Assembly (NCBI RefSeq): GCF_014654725.1
Contig: NZ_JACVZV010000015.1
Location: 248,001 to 312,000, forward strand
Reading direction: 5' to 3'
DNA from: Vulcanococcus sp. Clear-D1
GTDB lineage: Bacteria; Cyanobacteriota; Cyanobacteriia; PCC-6307; Cyanobiaceae
DNA: 64,000 bases
The position numbers and the translations under genes were made by a program. Position 1 is the stretch's first letter; every line of letters begins with the position of its first letter. This document shows, one piece after another, positions 10,486-19,369 of this stretch. A model generated the notes under the pieces. The model made no database searches and was not told the origin of the DNA. It saw nothing but the letters and a program-made list of their open reading frames with translations.

Positions 10486-10869
10486 GTGACCTCCCCTGAT
10501 TCAGTGGCCCTGAGCGTGTTGGGGCAACCATTGGAGCTGTGCGGTTGCCAGCCGATGACCGGTTGGTACCGCGATGGCTTCTGCCGCACCGATGGCGCAG
10601 ATCTGGGCCGACACACCGTGTGTTGTGTGGTGGATGAGCGCTTCCTCTCGTACACGCGCGCCCAGGGAAACGACCTCAGCACGCCGATGCCCCAGTACGG
10701 CTTCCCTGGGCTGAAACCCGGTGATCACTGGTGCGTCTGCGCCGGCCGCTGGCTCGAGGCCTATGAAGATGGCATGGCACCGCCGGTGCGGCTGGAGGCC
10801 TGCGAACAGAGTGCTCTGGAGGTGATTCCTCTCGAGCTGTTGCAGGAGCACGCCAGCGCTGCCGCATGA
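10486..10869 (+). CDS. DUF2237 family protein
   Basis: A 127-residue protein with the conserved DUF2237 pattern: LGQPLELCGCQPMTGWYRDG, GRHTVCCVVDERFL, QGNDLSTPMP and GFPGLKPGDHWCVCAGRW. The regularly spaced cysteines suggest metal or disulfide chemistry, but no reaction is established. The frame is open from TTG 10435. GTG 10486 (residues MTSPDSVALSVLG) is chosen because it begins just before the conserved core, where homologues usually start. It is followed after 7 bases by gpsA on the same strand. Confidence 0.85.
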   Translation: MTSPDSVALSVLGQPLELCGCQPMTGWYRDGFCRTDGADLGRHTVCCVVDERFLSYTRAQGNDLSTPMPQYGFPGLKPGDHWCVCAGRWLEAYEDGMAPPVRLEACEQSALEVIPLELLQEHASAAA

Positions 10870-10876
10870 TGGCGCG

Positions 10877-11803
10877 ATGAGCCTGCGCATCGCAGTCATT
10901 GGTCTGGGGGCCTGGGGCTCCACCCTGGCTGGCCTGTTCGAGGAGCAGGGCCACCGGGTTCAAGGCTGGAGCCGCCGCCAAGGTGGCGACCCCATCCATC
11001 TGTTGGCTGATGCCGAACTGGTGGTGATGGCCACCGCCCTCCAGGGCGTGCGCGAGCTGGCGCAGCACCTGGCCCCCCATTGGCCAGCAGGCGTGCCCTT
11101 GCTGAGTTGCAGCAAAGGGATCGACCTCGAACAGCAGTGCACCCCCAGCCAGCTCTGGCAGCAGCAGCTGAGCGCCATCCCCCTGGTCGTGCTCAGCGGT
11201 CCAAATCTCGCCACAGAACTGGCGGCGGGCCTGCCTGCCGCCAGCGTGCTGGCCAGCCACGATCAGGCGCTTGCGACGCAGCTGCAGCAGGCCCTGAGCA
11301 GTGAGCGTCTGCGGCTGTACACCAACAGCGACCCGGTGGGCACCGAGGTGGCCGGCGCCCTCAAGAACGTGATGGCGATCGCGGCCGGTGTGTGCGATGG
11401 CCTCAATCTGGGAGCCAATGCCAAGGCATCGCTGCTGTGTCGGGGCCTGGTGGAGATGGGTCTCGTGATCCAGGGGTTGGGCGGAGAGGCGCCCAGCCTG
11501 TATGGCCTGGCGGGTCTGGGGGATCTGCTCGCCACGGCGAACAGCAGCCTTAGCCGCAACTACCGCTTCGGGCTCGCGTTAGCCGAGGGGCTCGATCGTG
11601 ATGCAGCGCTCACCCGCGTGGGCGCCACCGTGGAAGGGGCTCAGACGGCCCTGGCCGTGCTCGCACTGGCGGAACGCCACAGCTGGCGGCTGCCCATCTG
11701 CGAACAGGTGGGAGCATTGATGGCTGGCACCGTCCAGCCCGAAGCAGCCGTGCGGCAGCTGATGGGCCGTGGCCTGCGGCCTGAGGAACTGGCCTTCGCC
11801 TGA
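10877..11803 (+). CDS. gpsA: NAD(P)-dependent glycerol-3-phosphate dehydrogenase
   Basis: A 308-residue GpsA, which reduces dihydroxyacetone phosphate to sn-glycerol 3-phosphate for membrane lipid synthesis. The N terminus holds the nucleotide-binding GLGAWGSTLAGLF. The catalytic lysine lies in the GALKNVMAIAAG motif, followed by a C-terminal helical domain with AGLGDLLATANSSLSRN. It starts 7 bases after the DUF2237 gene and its stop overlaps the next start (CTGATGA), so the three genes probably form one transcript. Confidence 0.96.
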   Translation: MSLRIAVIGLGAWGSTLAGLFEEQGHRVQGWSRRQGGDPIHLLADAELVVMATALQGVRELAQHLAPHWPAGVPLLSCSKGIDLEQQCTPSQLWQQQLSAIPLVVLSGPNLATELAAGLPAASVLASHDQALATQLQQALSSERLRLYTNSDPVGTEVAGALKNVMAIAAGVCDGLNLGANAKASLLCRGLVEMGLVIQGLGGEAPSLYGLAGLGDLLATANSSLSRNYRFGLALAEGLDRDAALTRVGATVEGAQTALAVLALAERHSWRLPICEQVGALMAGTVQPEAAVRQLMGRGLRPEELAFA

Positions 11804-12684
11804 TGACGACAAGCCCTGCACTGTTGGTGGAAGCCTTCACCGATCAGCCCCTTCAGGGCAATGGGGCGGCGGTTGTGCTGCTCGATCAGCCCGCCACAGC
11901 GGATTGGATGCAGCGTTTGGCCGGCAGCTTCAAGCAATCGGAAACCGCCTTTCTCCACCGCGATGCCGCTGGCCCCTGGCGCCTGCGTTGGTTCACACCC
12001 ACCTGCGAAGTGCCGCTCTGCGGCCACGCCACGTTGGCGGCCACCATCGGATTGGCCCATTGGGGCCTGCTGGACCCCGGCCAATCGCTGCCGTTGGCCA
12101 CCCGCAGTGGTGGACTGCAGGTGGGGTTGGATCGCTCCAAGGCCCACATTGCCCATCTGGTGCTGCCCAGTTCAGGTTTGATCCCGCTGGAGGTGCCGGA
12201 AACGTTGCAGACCACACTTGGCCAGAGGATCGAGCGCTACTGGGGTTCGCCTCTGGGGTATCGGGTGGCGTTGTTGGCGGCTGAAGCACCCTTGGCGACG
12301 ATGCAGAACCCATCGCCTCAGCTGCAGGGGGCCGATCGCATGGGTTTGGTGCTGATGCAGCCTCTGGCGGGCACGGCTCCCCCGCTGATGGGTGCCCCCT
12401 GCGATTACCAGCTGCGTTTCTTTGCTCCAGGGCTGGGCATTGATGAAGACCCGGTGACCGGATCAGCCCATGCTCTGGTGGCGCCCTGGTGGATGGAGCA
12501 GCTGCAACGAAGCCAGGTGCGCGGCTGGCAAGCCTCCGCCCGTCGTGGTGGAATGCTTTGCGAGTCAGTCGGTCCCGGCCAGGTCCGGCTCACAGGCGCC
12601 GCTCAGCTCCTATGGGACGGACAGATCAACAGTTCTGGAGCCGGCTGCGACCCCGGAGACTGGCTGCAAGCTGTGCGGCTGTGA
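11803..12684 (+). CDS. PhzF family isomerase-like protein
   Basis: A 293-residue protein of the PhzF/epimerase-like superfamily (two similar beta-barrel halves). Diagnostic pieces are VEAFTDQPLQGNGAAVVLL at the N terminus, SETAFL with the likely catalytic Glu, FTPTCEVPLCGHATLA, and DEDPVTGSAHALVAPWW in the second half. Most members outside phenazine operons have unknown substrates. The ATG overlaps the gpsA stop and its own stop overlaps the SpoIID gene start, which supports an operon. Confidence 0.9.
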   Translation: MTTSPALLVEAFTDQPLQGNGAAVVLLDQPATADWMQRLAGSFKQSETAFLHRDAAGPWRLRWFTPTCEVPLCGHATLAATIGLAHWGLLDPGQSLPLATRSGGLQVGLDRSKAHIAHLVLPSSGLIPLEVPETLQTTLGQRIERYWGSPLGYRVALLAAEAPLATMQNPSPQLQGADRMGLVLMQPLAGTAPPLMGAPCDYQLRFFAPGLGIDEDPVTGSAHALVAPWWMEQLQRSQVRGWQASARRGGMLCESVGPGQVRLTGAAQLLWDGQINSSGAGCDPGDWLQAVRL

Positions 12685-13640
12685 ACTGGCGCAGCTGGAT
12701 GCTGGGTGCTCCCATGGGTCTGGGTGCTCTGGGCCTTGGCTTCTGGGCTCAGGCGGTGTTACCGGGGAGCTCGGGGATCAACGGCCCACTGCTTGAGGCC
12801 ATGCTGGCCAGCCCGCCGCCCCATGCGGTGCCCAACGGGTCAGCCCGTGATGATCTCAAGGGTGTTGCCGCCGAGCGCACGGTCGCTGGCGGTGGCGGTT
12901 TTGCCCTGGCCGAACCCGCCAAGGGGACTCCGCTGGAGCTGGAAATCCGTGTGGCTGTGGTGCGCGAGGCCGATCAGCTGCAGCTCTCCGCCTCTGGCCC
13001 CTGGTGGTTGCGGAAAGCCGATGGCAGCGTGCTGAAGCAGGGATCGGCTGCAGAGACCATCAGCCTAAGCGCCTCGGAGAGCTTGCCGGCAGAGCTGTGG
13101 CTGGAGACTTCCGGGGGGCACGCTGTGCGGGTGAATGGCCAGGGCTATCACGGTCGCTTGCGGGTGCTGCGCGACACCGGTGGGTTGTTGGCGGTGAATC
13201 ATCTGCCACTTGAGGCATACGTGGCTTCGGTTGTTGGCGCTGAGATGCCGAGCTCCTGGAGCCTGGAGGCGTTGAAAGCCCAGGCGGTGGCCGCGCGCTC
13301 CTATGCCTTGGCCCACATGGCCCGCCCGGCCAACCGCCACTGGCATCTGGGCAACACCACCCGTTGGCAGGCCTACCGAGGGCTGGCCAGCAGCCACCAC
13401 CGCACGCGTCAGGCGGCCGCCGACACCCGTGGGCTGATCCTCAGTTACCAGGGCGGGATTGTGGAGAGTCTGTACGCGGCTACCAGCGAAATCAGCATGG
13501 AGGCCCATGGCCACCTGGGGGCGTCGATGAGCCAGCACGGTGCCCAGGCCTTGGCGAGCAGCGGCCAGCGCTACAACGAGATCCTTGGCCATTACTACCG
13601 CGGAGCCTCCTTGGCACGGCTGCGGCAGGGTTCCGGTTGA
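12681..13640 (+). CDS. SpoIID/LytB-domain protein
   Basis: A 319-residue protein with an N-terminal hydrophobic anchor or signal (GAPMGLGALGLGFWAQAVLPG) and a SpoIID/LytB domain: LAVNHLPLEAYVASVVGAEM, SWSLEALKAQAVAARSYAL and ATSEISMEAHGHLGASMSQH. Family members bind or cleave the glycan of denuded peptidoglycan, so a role in cell wall turnover in the periplasm is inferred. GTG 12681 overlaps the PhzF stop and gives a clean signal; the frame is open upstream, but that part lies within the PhzF gene. Confidence 0.88.
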   Translation: MNWRSWMLGAPMGLGALGLGFWAQAVLPGSSGINGPLLEAMLASPPPHAVPNGSARDDLKGVAAERTVAGGGGFALAEPAKGTPLELEIRVAVVREADQLQLSASGPWWLRKADGSVLKQGSAAETISLSASESLPAELWLETSGGHAVRVNGQGYHGRLRVLRDTGGLLAVNHLPLEAYVASVVGAEMPSSWSLEALKAQAVAARSYALAHMARPANRHWHLGNTTRWQAYRGLASSHHRTRQAAADTRGLILSYQGGIVESLYAATSEISMEAHGHLGASMSQHGAQALASSGQRYNEILGHYYRGASLARLRQGSG

Positions 13641-14485
13641 TGGCGAACGCTAAGGGGCGGCTGCTGGATGCAGCGTTGCTCCGCTCCCAGGAGGCCGAAC
13701 GCTGCGGCGCCTTGGTGCCCTTGGAAACGGAGATCGTTGCTGTCCCGGGCTGTGAGCCGTTCGTGCTGCGCCGCTTGCTGTCTGAAACGCCGAAGCATCT
13801 GCGCAGCGCCGGTCCGAAACCCAACCCATTTCTGCCCTGGGATCCGGCGCTTGAGGTGGAACGCCTCAGCGATGAGCACGTGCTCATCCTCAACAAATTC
13901 CCGGTGCAGCGCGGCCACGTGTTGCTGATTCCGCAGCGCTGGCAGCCGCAATCTGGTTGGCTCAGCCCGCTCGATTGGCAAACCCTGGCTGATGTGGAGG
14001 CCGATACGCCGGGGTTGTGGTTTTTCAACAGCTGCGCGGCGGCCGGTGCCAGCCAACCCCATCGCCATCTGCAGCTGCTCCCACGGGTGGATGGAGAGCC
14101 CAGCTGTCCGTTGGCCTCAGCCTGCACTGAGCAATTGGAGGGGAAGGCCCCCTTCTGGCCGTGGCATTACCGCCTGAGCCCCCGTGAACATTGCGGTGCT
14201 GAGCAGGCCGCCGCCGAATTACGCGAGTTGTACGAGCGCCATCAATGGGAGTTGGGGCTCGGTTCACCGCAGCAGCAGCCCCAGCCTCTGCACCCCTACA
14301 ACCTGGTGATCGAGCCCAACTGGTTCATGACTGTGGTGCGCAGCCAGGAGCACTGGGCTGGCTTGAGCATCAATGCCCTCGGTTTTGCCGGGTGCTTGTT
14401 GATCACCCCTGAATCCGATACAGCCTGGCTGCAGCGCCATGGCCCCCTGGCGTTGCTGGCGGCGGTGGCCCGCGAAGCCAGCTGA
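13640..14485 (+). CDS. ATP adenylyltransferase (Ap4A phosphorylase), HIT superfamily
   Basis: A 281-residue protein of the Ap4A phosphorylase family, which splits diadenosine tetraphosphate with phosphate into ATP and ADP. NPFLPWDPALEVERL and LNKFPVQRGHVLLIP match the family core, and SQPHRHLQLLP is the HIT-like catalytic triad motif. PYNLVIEPNWFMTVVRS follows in the C-terminal half. ATG 13640 shares bases with the SpoIID stop (TGATGG). Alternatives within the HIT superfamily are less likely given the length. Confidence 0.9.
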   Translation: MANAKGRLLDAALLRSQEAERCGALVPLETEIVAVPGCEPFVLRRLLSETPKHLRSAGPKPNPFLPWDPALEVERLSDEHVLILNKFPVQRGHVLLIPQRWQPQSGWLSPLDWQTLADVEADTPGLWFFNSCAAAGASQPHRHLQLLPRVDGEPSCPLASACTEQLEGKAPFWPWHYRLSPREHCGAEQAAAELRELYERHQWELGLGSPQQQPQPLHPYNLVIEPNWFMTVVRSQEHWAGLSINALGFAGCLLITPESDTAWLQRHGPLALLAAVAREAS

Positions 14486-14545
14486 TTGCGTGCTTTCCCG
14501 GATGCGCCTCAACGCTGCTGGCGGTTTGGCTGAGAGAGCCCAGCC

Positions 14546-15247
14546 GTGGACTGCATGCCGCACCCTTGCTCCGACCCCATCCAGCTGCGCAATCAGCGGG
14601 TCGCCGAACACCTGTCTCTGGTTCAGAGCGTGGCCAGGCACTATGCCGCCTGCACACGGGAGCGCCGCGAGGATCTGCAGCAGGTGGCAGCGCTCGGCTT
14701 GATTCGCGCCGCTGAGCGCTACGACAGCAGCACCCACGTGCCGTTTGCCGCCTTTGCTCGACCGCACGTCCGAGGCGCAGTGCTGCACTACTTGAGGGAT
14801 GTGGCGCCGTTACTCCGCATGTCGCGGCGGCTGCAGGAGCGGGCCCAACGGTTGAGCCGCCAATGCCGTGACGCGTTGGGACACCAGCAGGCATTGCCAT
14901 GGCCGGTCTTGGCGGAGCTGGAGACGCTCCAGAGGGAGCGATGCGTGGACTTGCTGCCGCCATGGCGTCTCCAGAACACCCACGCGCTGCGGCTGGATCA
15001 AGGCAGCCATGACGGGCTCGCCGAACGGGAGGCTGCCGAGGAACGTGACAACGCCATGGCTGCGCTCAGACGATTGAACCAACGCCAACGGCAGGTTGTG
15101 GAAGCGGTGGTGCTGCGGGGACAACCCCTGCGCACGGTGGGGAAACGCCTTGGCATCAGCGCCGCCACCGTGCATCGCGTGCTGCACCTGGCGCTAGAGG
15201 AGCTCAGGCGTCAGCTGAGTCCTGCATCTGACGCTCCAGGGTGTTGA
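14546..15247 (+). CDS. group 3 sigma-70 factor
   Basis: A 233-residue sigma factor with region 2 (NQRVAEHLSLVQSVARHY, EDLQQVAALGLIRAAERYD, FAAFARPHVRGAVLHYLRD) and region 4 (LNQRQRQVVEAVVLRG, then the helix-turn-helix LGISAATVHRVLHLALEEL). Region 1 is absent and region 3 is short, as in the alternative (SigF-like) factors of cyanobacteria. GTG 14546 or ATG 14555 (MPHPCSD) may be the start. The last 44 bases overlap the 3' end of a convergent small gene, an arrangement that could give antisense interference. Confidence 0.9.
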   Translation: MDCMPHPCSDPIQLRNQRVAEHLSLVQSVARHYAACTRERREDLQQVAALGLIRAAERYDSSTHVPFAAFARPHVRGAVLHYLRDVAPLLRMSRRLQERAQRLSRQCRDALGHQQALPWPVLAELETLQRERCVDLLPPWRLQNTHALRLDQGSHDGLAEREAAEERDNAMAALRRLNQRQRQVVEAVVLRGQPLRTVGKRLGISAATVHRVLHLALEELRRQLSPASDAPGC

Positions 15248-15386
15248 TCGCGGCATTGATTGCGGCCAGCTGCCGCTCCAGGCCATCACGCCAGAAGGTG
15301 AGGGTGTGCAGCTTGCGCTCCTGATGGCGCCGGCGGCACTCCTGGGGGGTGGAGCTGTCTCCGCAGCCAAAGAATGGCGGGAACAT
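15204..15386 (-). CDS. small conserved hypothetical protein
   Basis: A 60-residue protein starting MFPPFFGCGDSST, with a basic middle (CRRRHQERKLHTL) and an amphipathic helix (LERQLAAINAAINTLERQMQ) that could form a short coiled coil. Two cysteines at positions 8 and 17 might bind metal. It is antisense to the last 44 bases of the sigma factor gene. It looks like a small picocyanobacterial protein next to a sigma factor; an anti-sigma role is only speculation. Confidence 0.55.
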   Translation of the reverse strand: MFPPFFGCGDSSTPQECRRRHQERKLHTLTFWRDGLERQLAAINAAINTLERQMQDSADA

Positions 15387-15592
15387 GGGAAAATAGTCAC
15401 CAGTTGTTGTTCTAGCGGTCGACGACGGCCGACCGCGGGAATGGATCGACAGGGCTGCACCGCCTCATCCGTGAGGCCAGAACCCTTTGCCTTGACTGAT
15501 TTTTATGCCGAGAGAGCTAAAGCAATTCCGCACCCTCGGCCACCCCAGGCTGGTTTGATCGCAGGGTGAGAGCAGTGGGTCCCAGAGCATCG

Positions 15593-17218
15593 ATGAAAGC
15601 CACGCTCCTGGCGCTGCTCGGCAGCGTGATCGTCGCCCCCATGCCGTCTCAGGCCTATGTGGCGCTGATGGCCGGCCAGAGTGCCCGTCCCCTGGGCGGC
15701 ACGTTCAACAACGTGCCTGTGCTCCACTCCAACCAACCGGAGGAGGTGCTTGGTCCAGGAATCCTGGTGGATACGCGCCCTGGCTCCGCCATTGCGGCTG
15801 AAACGAATCAGCCCCTAGCCAATGCCACCTACACCTTCAATGGTGAATTCGGGCTGCACGTCCACCACAAGTACTACCCGGAAGACCGCAGCCGCATCCG
15901 TGGGACCAACGGCCGGCGTGGTGAGCTCACCCTCGCCACGATCCTGATCAATCCAGGTGCAACCCCTGTCCATATCCGCTTCAAGAAGGGTGCGGTGCGG
16001 AACAGCTTTGAAGCGCCTTACCTGGCCAACAACCTGATGGGGGTGAAACCGCTGGGCCCCCGTCCGTGGAACACCGGCCCTGGCGATGCCACCGCTGTTC
16101 AGATGCTGCGCGGTCAGCTCGATCGTCGCCTTGAGGATGAGATCACCATCCCGCCCTACAGCCGCATTGTGCTGTTCAGTACAGCCCTGCCGGCTCTGGG
16201 CATCGCCAATGGCTTGCTGCGCGGCCGCAGTGACGGCCCCTTCCAGATGGCCGTGGTCGCCGCCCGCGAACCTCAGAACGATTCCGACATCTTCCGGGTG
16301 CTCGATAGCAAGCGTCTTGCACCGGGCCGGATCTACCTGAGCCGAGTCCACCAGATCCAGGACGGCACGGTGTTTTCCCGGGTTGGAGGCGTAGCCCTGG
16401 GCGACACCTACACCGCCAGCCTCAGCCACGACCTCAGTCAAGGGGCCTTGCATGTGCCGTTGACCAGCACCAACCGCCACCATTTCGGCACCCGGGAAGT
16501 GCAGGTGAATCAGTTGGCGTCGAGGATGGTTGATTCCTCCCTCGACAACGTCGGCACCTACGGCGTTCGCTTCGATGTGCAACTCAATCTGAAGGGATCA
16601 GGCCCGCACCAGCTGGTGTTCAGCCACCCCACACCGAACGGCAAACATTTCACCGCCTTCCGCGGATCCATCGGCATTGAAACCGACGAGGGCTACCGGG
16701 AAGTTCATGTGGGCATGCGGTCAGGCCAGAGCCTTCCGATCGCTTCCCTCAACCTCAAGCCGGGCCAGAACAATCCCGTCAAAGTCAGCCTGGTCTATCC
16801 AGCCGATGCCACACCAGGCCACCTGCTCAGCGTGGTGCCCGACCAACAACTGGCTCAACTGCGCCAGCGGGAGGAACTGCTGGCTGCCGCGCAGGCCAGC
16901 AAGCCCAAGGTTGCGCCAGCCGCTCCGCCGTTAGCGGATGTGGCCACTGCCCCAGCTGCCGCTCCGGCGCCCAGGCCTGCGAAACCAGTTGCGGCTGCCA
17001 AACCAACGGCGACCAAACCAGCCTCCAAACCCAAGCCCACCGCGCCGGCGGTGGTGATGAATCCTGGCTGGATCCAACCGCTGCCGCCTGTCCCTGTGCT
17101 GCAGGGCATGCCACCCGCGGTGATCACGCCCACGCGCATGAGCCAGAGCCTGATGGAGCGCTATCAGCAAGCCGTTCAGGCCCAACAGCAGCTGATGAAT
17201 TCCCTGATGGGCCGATAA
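15593..17218 (+). CDS. DUF3370 family secreted protein
   Basis: A 541-residue protein with a signal peptide (MKATLLALLGSVIVAPMPSQA) and then a long beta-rich DUF3370 region that begins PVLHSNQPEEVLGPGILVD. After about residue 430 comes an Ala/Pro/Lys-rich flexible stretch (PRPAKPVAAAKPTATKPA), and the end carries Gln-rich helices. It probably acts in the periplasm or cell envelope; no enzyme motif is seen. ATG 15593 is chosen because the signal peptide starts there; the frame is open from GTG 15566. Confidence 0.82.
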   Translation: MKATLLALLGSVIVAPMPSQAYVALMAGQSARPLGGTFNNVPVLHSNQPEEVLGPGILVDTRPGSAIAAETNQPLANATYTFNGEFGLHVHHKYYPEDRSRIRGTNGRRGELTLATILINPGATPVHIRFKKGAVRNSFEAPYLANNLMGVKPLGPRPWNTGPGDATAVQMLRGQLDRRLEDEITIPPYSRIVLFSTALPALGIANGLLRGRSDGPFQMAVVAAREPQNDSDIFRVLDSKRLAPGRIYLSRVHQIQDGTVFSRVGGVALGDTYTASLSHDLSQGALHVPLTSTNRHHFGTREVQVNQLASRMVDSSLDNVGTYGVRFDVQLNLKGSGPHQLVFSHPTPNGKHFTAFRGSIGIETDEGYREVHVGMRSGQSLPIASLNLKPGQNNPVKVSLVYPADATPGHLLSVVPDQQLAQLRQREELLAAAQASKPKVAPAAPPLADVATAPAAAPAPRPAKPVAAAKPTATKPASKPKPTAPAVVMNPGWIQPLPPVPVLQGMPPAVITPTRMSQSLMERYQQAVQAQQQLMNSLMGR

Positions 17219-17243
17219 CCTCAGAGGGCATCAGCAGCGGGGC

Positions 17244-18401
17244 GTGGGGGAGAGCGGATCCGACAAACGGCGCATCACCCTGGAACTCAGCGAAGACCTG
17301 CTGCGCTGGATCGATGGTTTGAAGTCGCAGATGGGCTTCCGCAACCGCGGGCTCATCGTGGAGCAGCTGCTGCGCGAACTGGTCCCTGACCTCGACGATG
17401 AGCAGGCTGTTGAAGCCGAAGGGAGCGTCCAAGGGGCTTCCATCGTGGACGAGGTCAGCGGTCAGCCTCGGCCAAGCCGTGGGGCAGCCGACGCTCAGAG
17501 CGGTGAGACGCCTGCGCGTGGAGCAGAGACGCCAGCCCCAGTTCAGGAGCAGGCGAGCCCTTCTGAAGAAGACAGGCGCGTTGCACCCGGCGAGCTCGAC
17601 GACAACACAGCCATCGTTCTCATTGGATCCAGTGGGATCTCGAAGCGGGATCAGAAGCGCGTCTCAACTGAGGCCAGTGGAACGGGTTCTTCAAGGATGG
17701 GTGCTGCCATTGGCGTTGGCATCCAGCTGCCCGGGTTCGTGCGTCGTCAGGCCAGAGCGGTGAAACGCAGCCTGGCTGAACAGGCCACGCCAATCAGTGA
17801 TGAACGCAATGCAGGCCTGGCACTGATTCCAGCGGAGGCCCTGCAGGAGGCCTTGTTGCGGGCCCAGCAGCACTGGCTGGAGATTTACGGCACGCCGCCC
17901 AGTGATGCCGCCCAGGACGCGGCGCTCACCTGGCTCGCCCGGGATCTCTGGCCCCAGTCGGATCACAGTGATGGCCGGCCGTTCAGCTGGGGCTTAGCCC
18001 AGCAGGTCCTGCTCAGCTTTGCTCCAGGCTGGATAGTGGGGGATCCCACGTTGGAGCGCGTGATCACCGCCGCGGGAATCCTTGAAGATCCCTTTGGCGG
18101 CAGCAGCCTTGCTGTACGGGTACCGACGTTGATCACGCGTTTTGTGCAGCGCCAACGCAGCAAGCAGAAACGCAGCACTTCCTTTGAGGCCATTGATCAA
18201 TCGATGACCGTGCATGGTGCTCTGCGTTTATTGCAGCTGCCCACCATTGCTGATCGTCCGTACACCCTCAAGGAAATTCGCGAGGCTTACCGGGAGCAGG
18301 CCCAAAGCCACCACCCAGATGCAGGCGGCTCCGCCGATGCGATGCGCCGCTTGAACGAGGCCTACCAGTTTTTGAAAGAGCGCTATCGCCAAGCAGCATG
18401 A
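17244..18401 (+). CDS. J-domain protein with ribbon-helix-helix-like N terminus
   Basis: A 385-residue protein with an unusual build. Residues about 8-50 (RRITLELSEDLLRWIDGLKS, then NRGLIVEQLLREL) look like a ribbon-helix-helix DNA-binding unit. Residues 55-150 are low-complexity Glu/Ser/Pro. Residues 180-320 form an alpha-helical domain with WLARDLWPQ. The last 60 residues form a J-domain-like end: YTLKEIREAYREQA, the HPD motif in SHHPDAGG and MRRLNEAYQFLKERY. The J-domain suggests recruitment of a DnaK. GTG 17244 is the start, 25 bases behind the DUF3370 gene. Confidence 0.8.
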   Translation: MGESGSDKRRITLELSEDLLRWIDGLKSQMGFRNRGLIVEQLLRELVPDLDDEQAVEAEGSVQGASIVDEVSGQPRPSRGAADAQSGETPARGAETPAPVQEQASPSEEDRRVAPGELDDNTAIVLIGSSGISKRDQKRVSTEASGTGSSRMGAAIGVGIQLPGFVRRQARAVKRSLAEQATPISDERNAGLALIPAEALQEALLRAQQHWLEIYGTPPSDAAQDAALTWLARDLWPQSDHSDGRPFSWGLAQQVLLSFAPGWIVGDPTLERVITAAGILEDPFGGSSLAVRVPTLITRFVQRQRSKQKRSTSFEAIDQSMTVHGALRLLQLPTIADRPYTLKEIREAYREQAQSHHPDAGGSADAMRRLNEAYQFLKERYRQAA

Positions 18402-19316
18402 TCATGCGACCCGGATGAGACCCGTCCATGGTCTAGGTGTGAGACTGATACGGGAGCAACGGATGGGCCTACTCGCATTGAAGTCGGCCGAGTCGACTCA
18501 GGATTATTTCTGTTGAGCAGGCTCTTCCTCTTCGTAATCAAAACGTGCACCGAATTCTGTTCAGTCTGCCAATTCTCGTGAATTCTGTCCGCAACGGTGC
18601 TGTAGTTATCGTCCCCGATCTCAGGCATACAGTTTTTGGCACAACGGGCGCTCACCTGCTTCCAGGTCCTCCCTTTTGTCGCTGGGAGCTCTTTGATGCT
18701 TGAAGCGCGATGCGTCGTGTTGCACGAGGGCCAGGTTGTGACCTGCTCGACTGTCCACAGGCTTTGCAGCCATGTCCAGAATGGCTGGACTGCTTCAGAA
18801 TGCCTGTAACCACATGGTTCTTGCTAAGGCGTACCTGCTGTAGACACAGGTACGCCAATGAAACGGCGCTGTGAGTCTTGCCCTGCGGCGTGTTCGGGAC
18901 GGCGCGCAGGATGATCCCGTTGCGCGCCCTGGCTTCCAATTCGTCGGCGCTTGACGATCAGGTATGCCGGAGCGCAACACTGAGAAACAGCTCAATCAAA
19001 TAGTCCGGTGTGAGACGTGCTATTGGTCCCATTCCTAGAAGTGATCAAGATAGGCGAGCCATTGACTGAACCTAGGTGCCCGCGAAGGGCGGAGAATCGT
19101 TTTGCGCACGACCTGTCGTTCTGTTCTTGGTCCGAATGCGTGCTTCATCGCAACTCGCGTTGCGCGAACTCTGTCGAGCATGAACAACGCGGCACACCGA
19201 ACTTCGCGATCATCCAGATTGAGGCGCAGGGTAAGACCAGAAAGCATTCTGGTCTGATACACCTGGGACGCTGTGGGTGGCTTCCGGCTTCTTTGATCGA
19301 CAGGCAGGCACTGCAA
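18402..19316 (+). other. gene-poor anomalous stretch, possible decayed island
   Basis: About 0.9 kb between the J-domain gene and the apcD terminator. Base composition is more AT-rich and more even than in neighbours. No frame on either strand gives a recognisable protein; the longest frames are short and have odd Ser/Arg/Pro/Cys composition. On the minus strand near 18960-19020 a stretch reads LTPDYLIELFLSVALRHT before a stop, which could be a relic of a coding gene. A hairpin lies at 19234-19255. Best described as a decayed insertion or long intergenic region. Confidence 0.5.
19234..19255. repeat. perfect 9-bp inverted repeat (hairpin)
   Basis: AGACCAGAA and TTCTGGTCT form a perfect 9-bp stem around the loop AGCA. 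No T-run follows on the plus strand, so it is not a typical intrinsic terminator. It lies in the gene-poor stretch downstream of apcD and may be an RNA hairpin or a relic of a mobile element. Confidence 0.5.
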
Positions 19317-19345
19317 ATAAAAAAGCCGGCTGCTTGAGCCGGCTT
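19317..19345 (-). terminator. intrinsic terminator of apcD
   Basis: On the minus strand AGCCGGC and GCCGGCT form a 7-bp GC-rich stem with a 7-base loop, followed by a run of T (read as A 19319-19324 on the plus strand). It lies 25 bases beyond the apcD stop and in the right orientation. Confidence 0.85.
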
Positions 19346-19369
19346 CCACTGCGTCTTGTGATCGTGCGA

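Noticed and set aside
15492-15521. Possible promoter (TTGACT, then GCTAAA after 18 bases) before the DUF3370 gene
   Set aside because: The -10 part is a poor match, so it is not listed as a feature.
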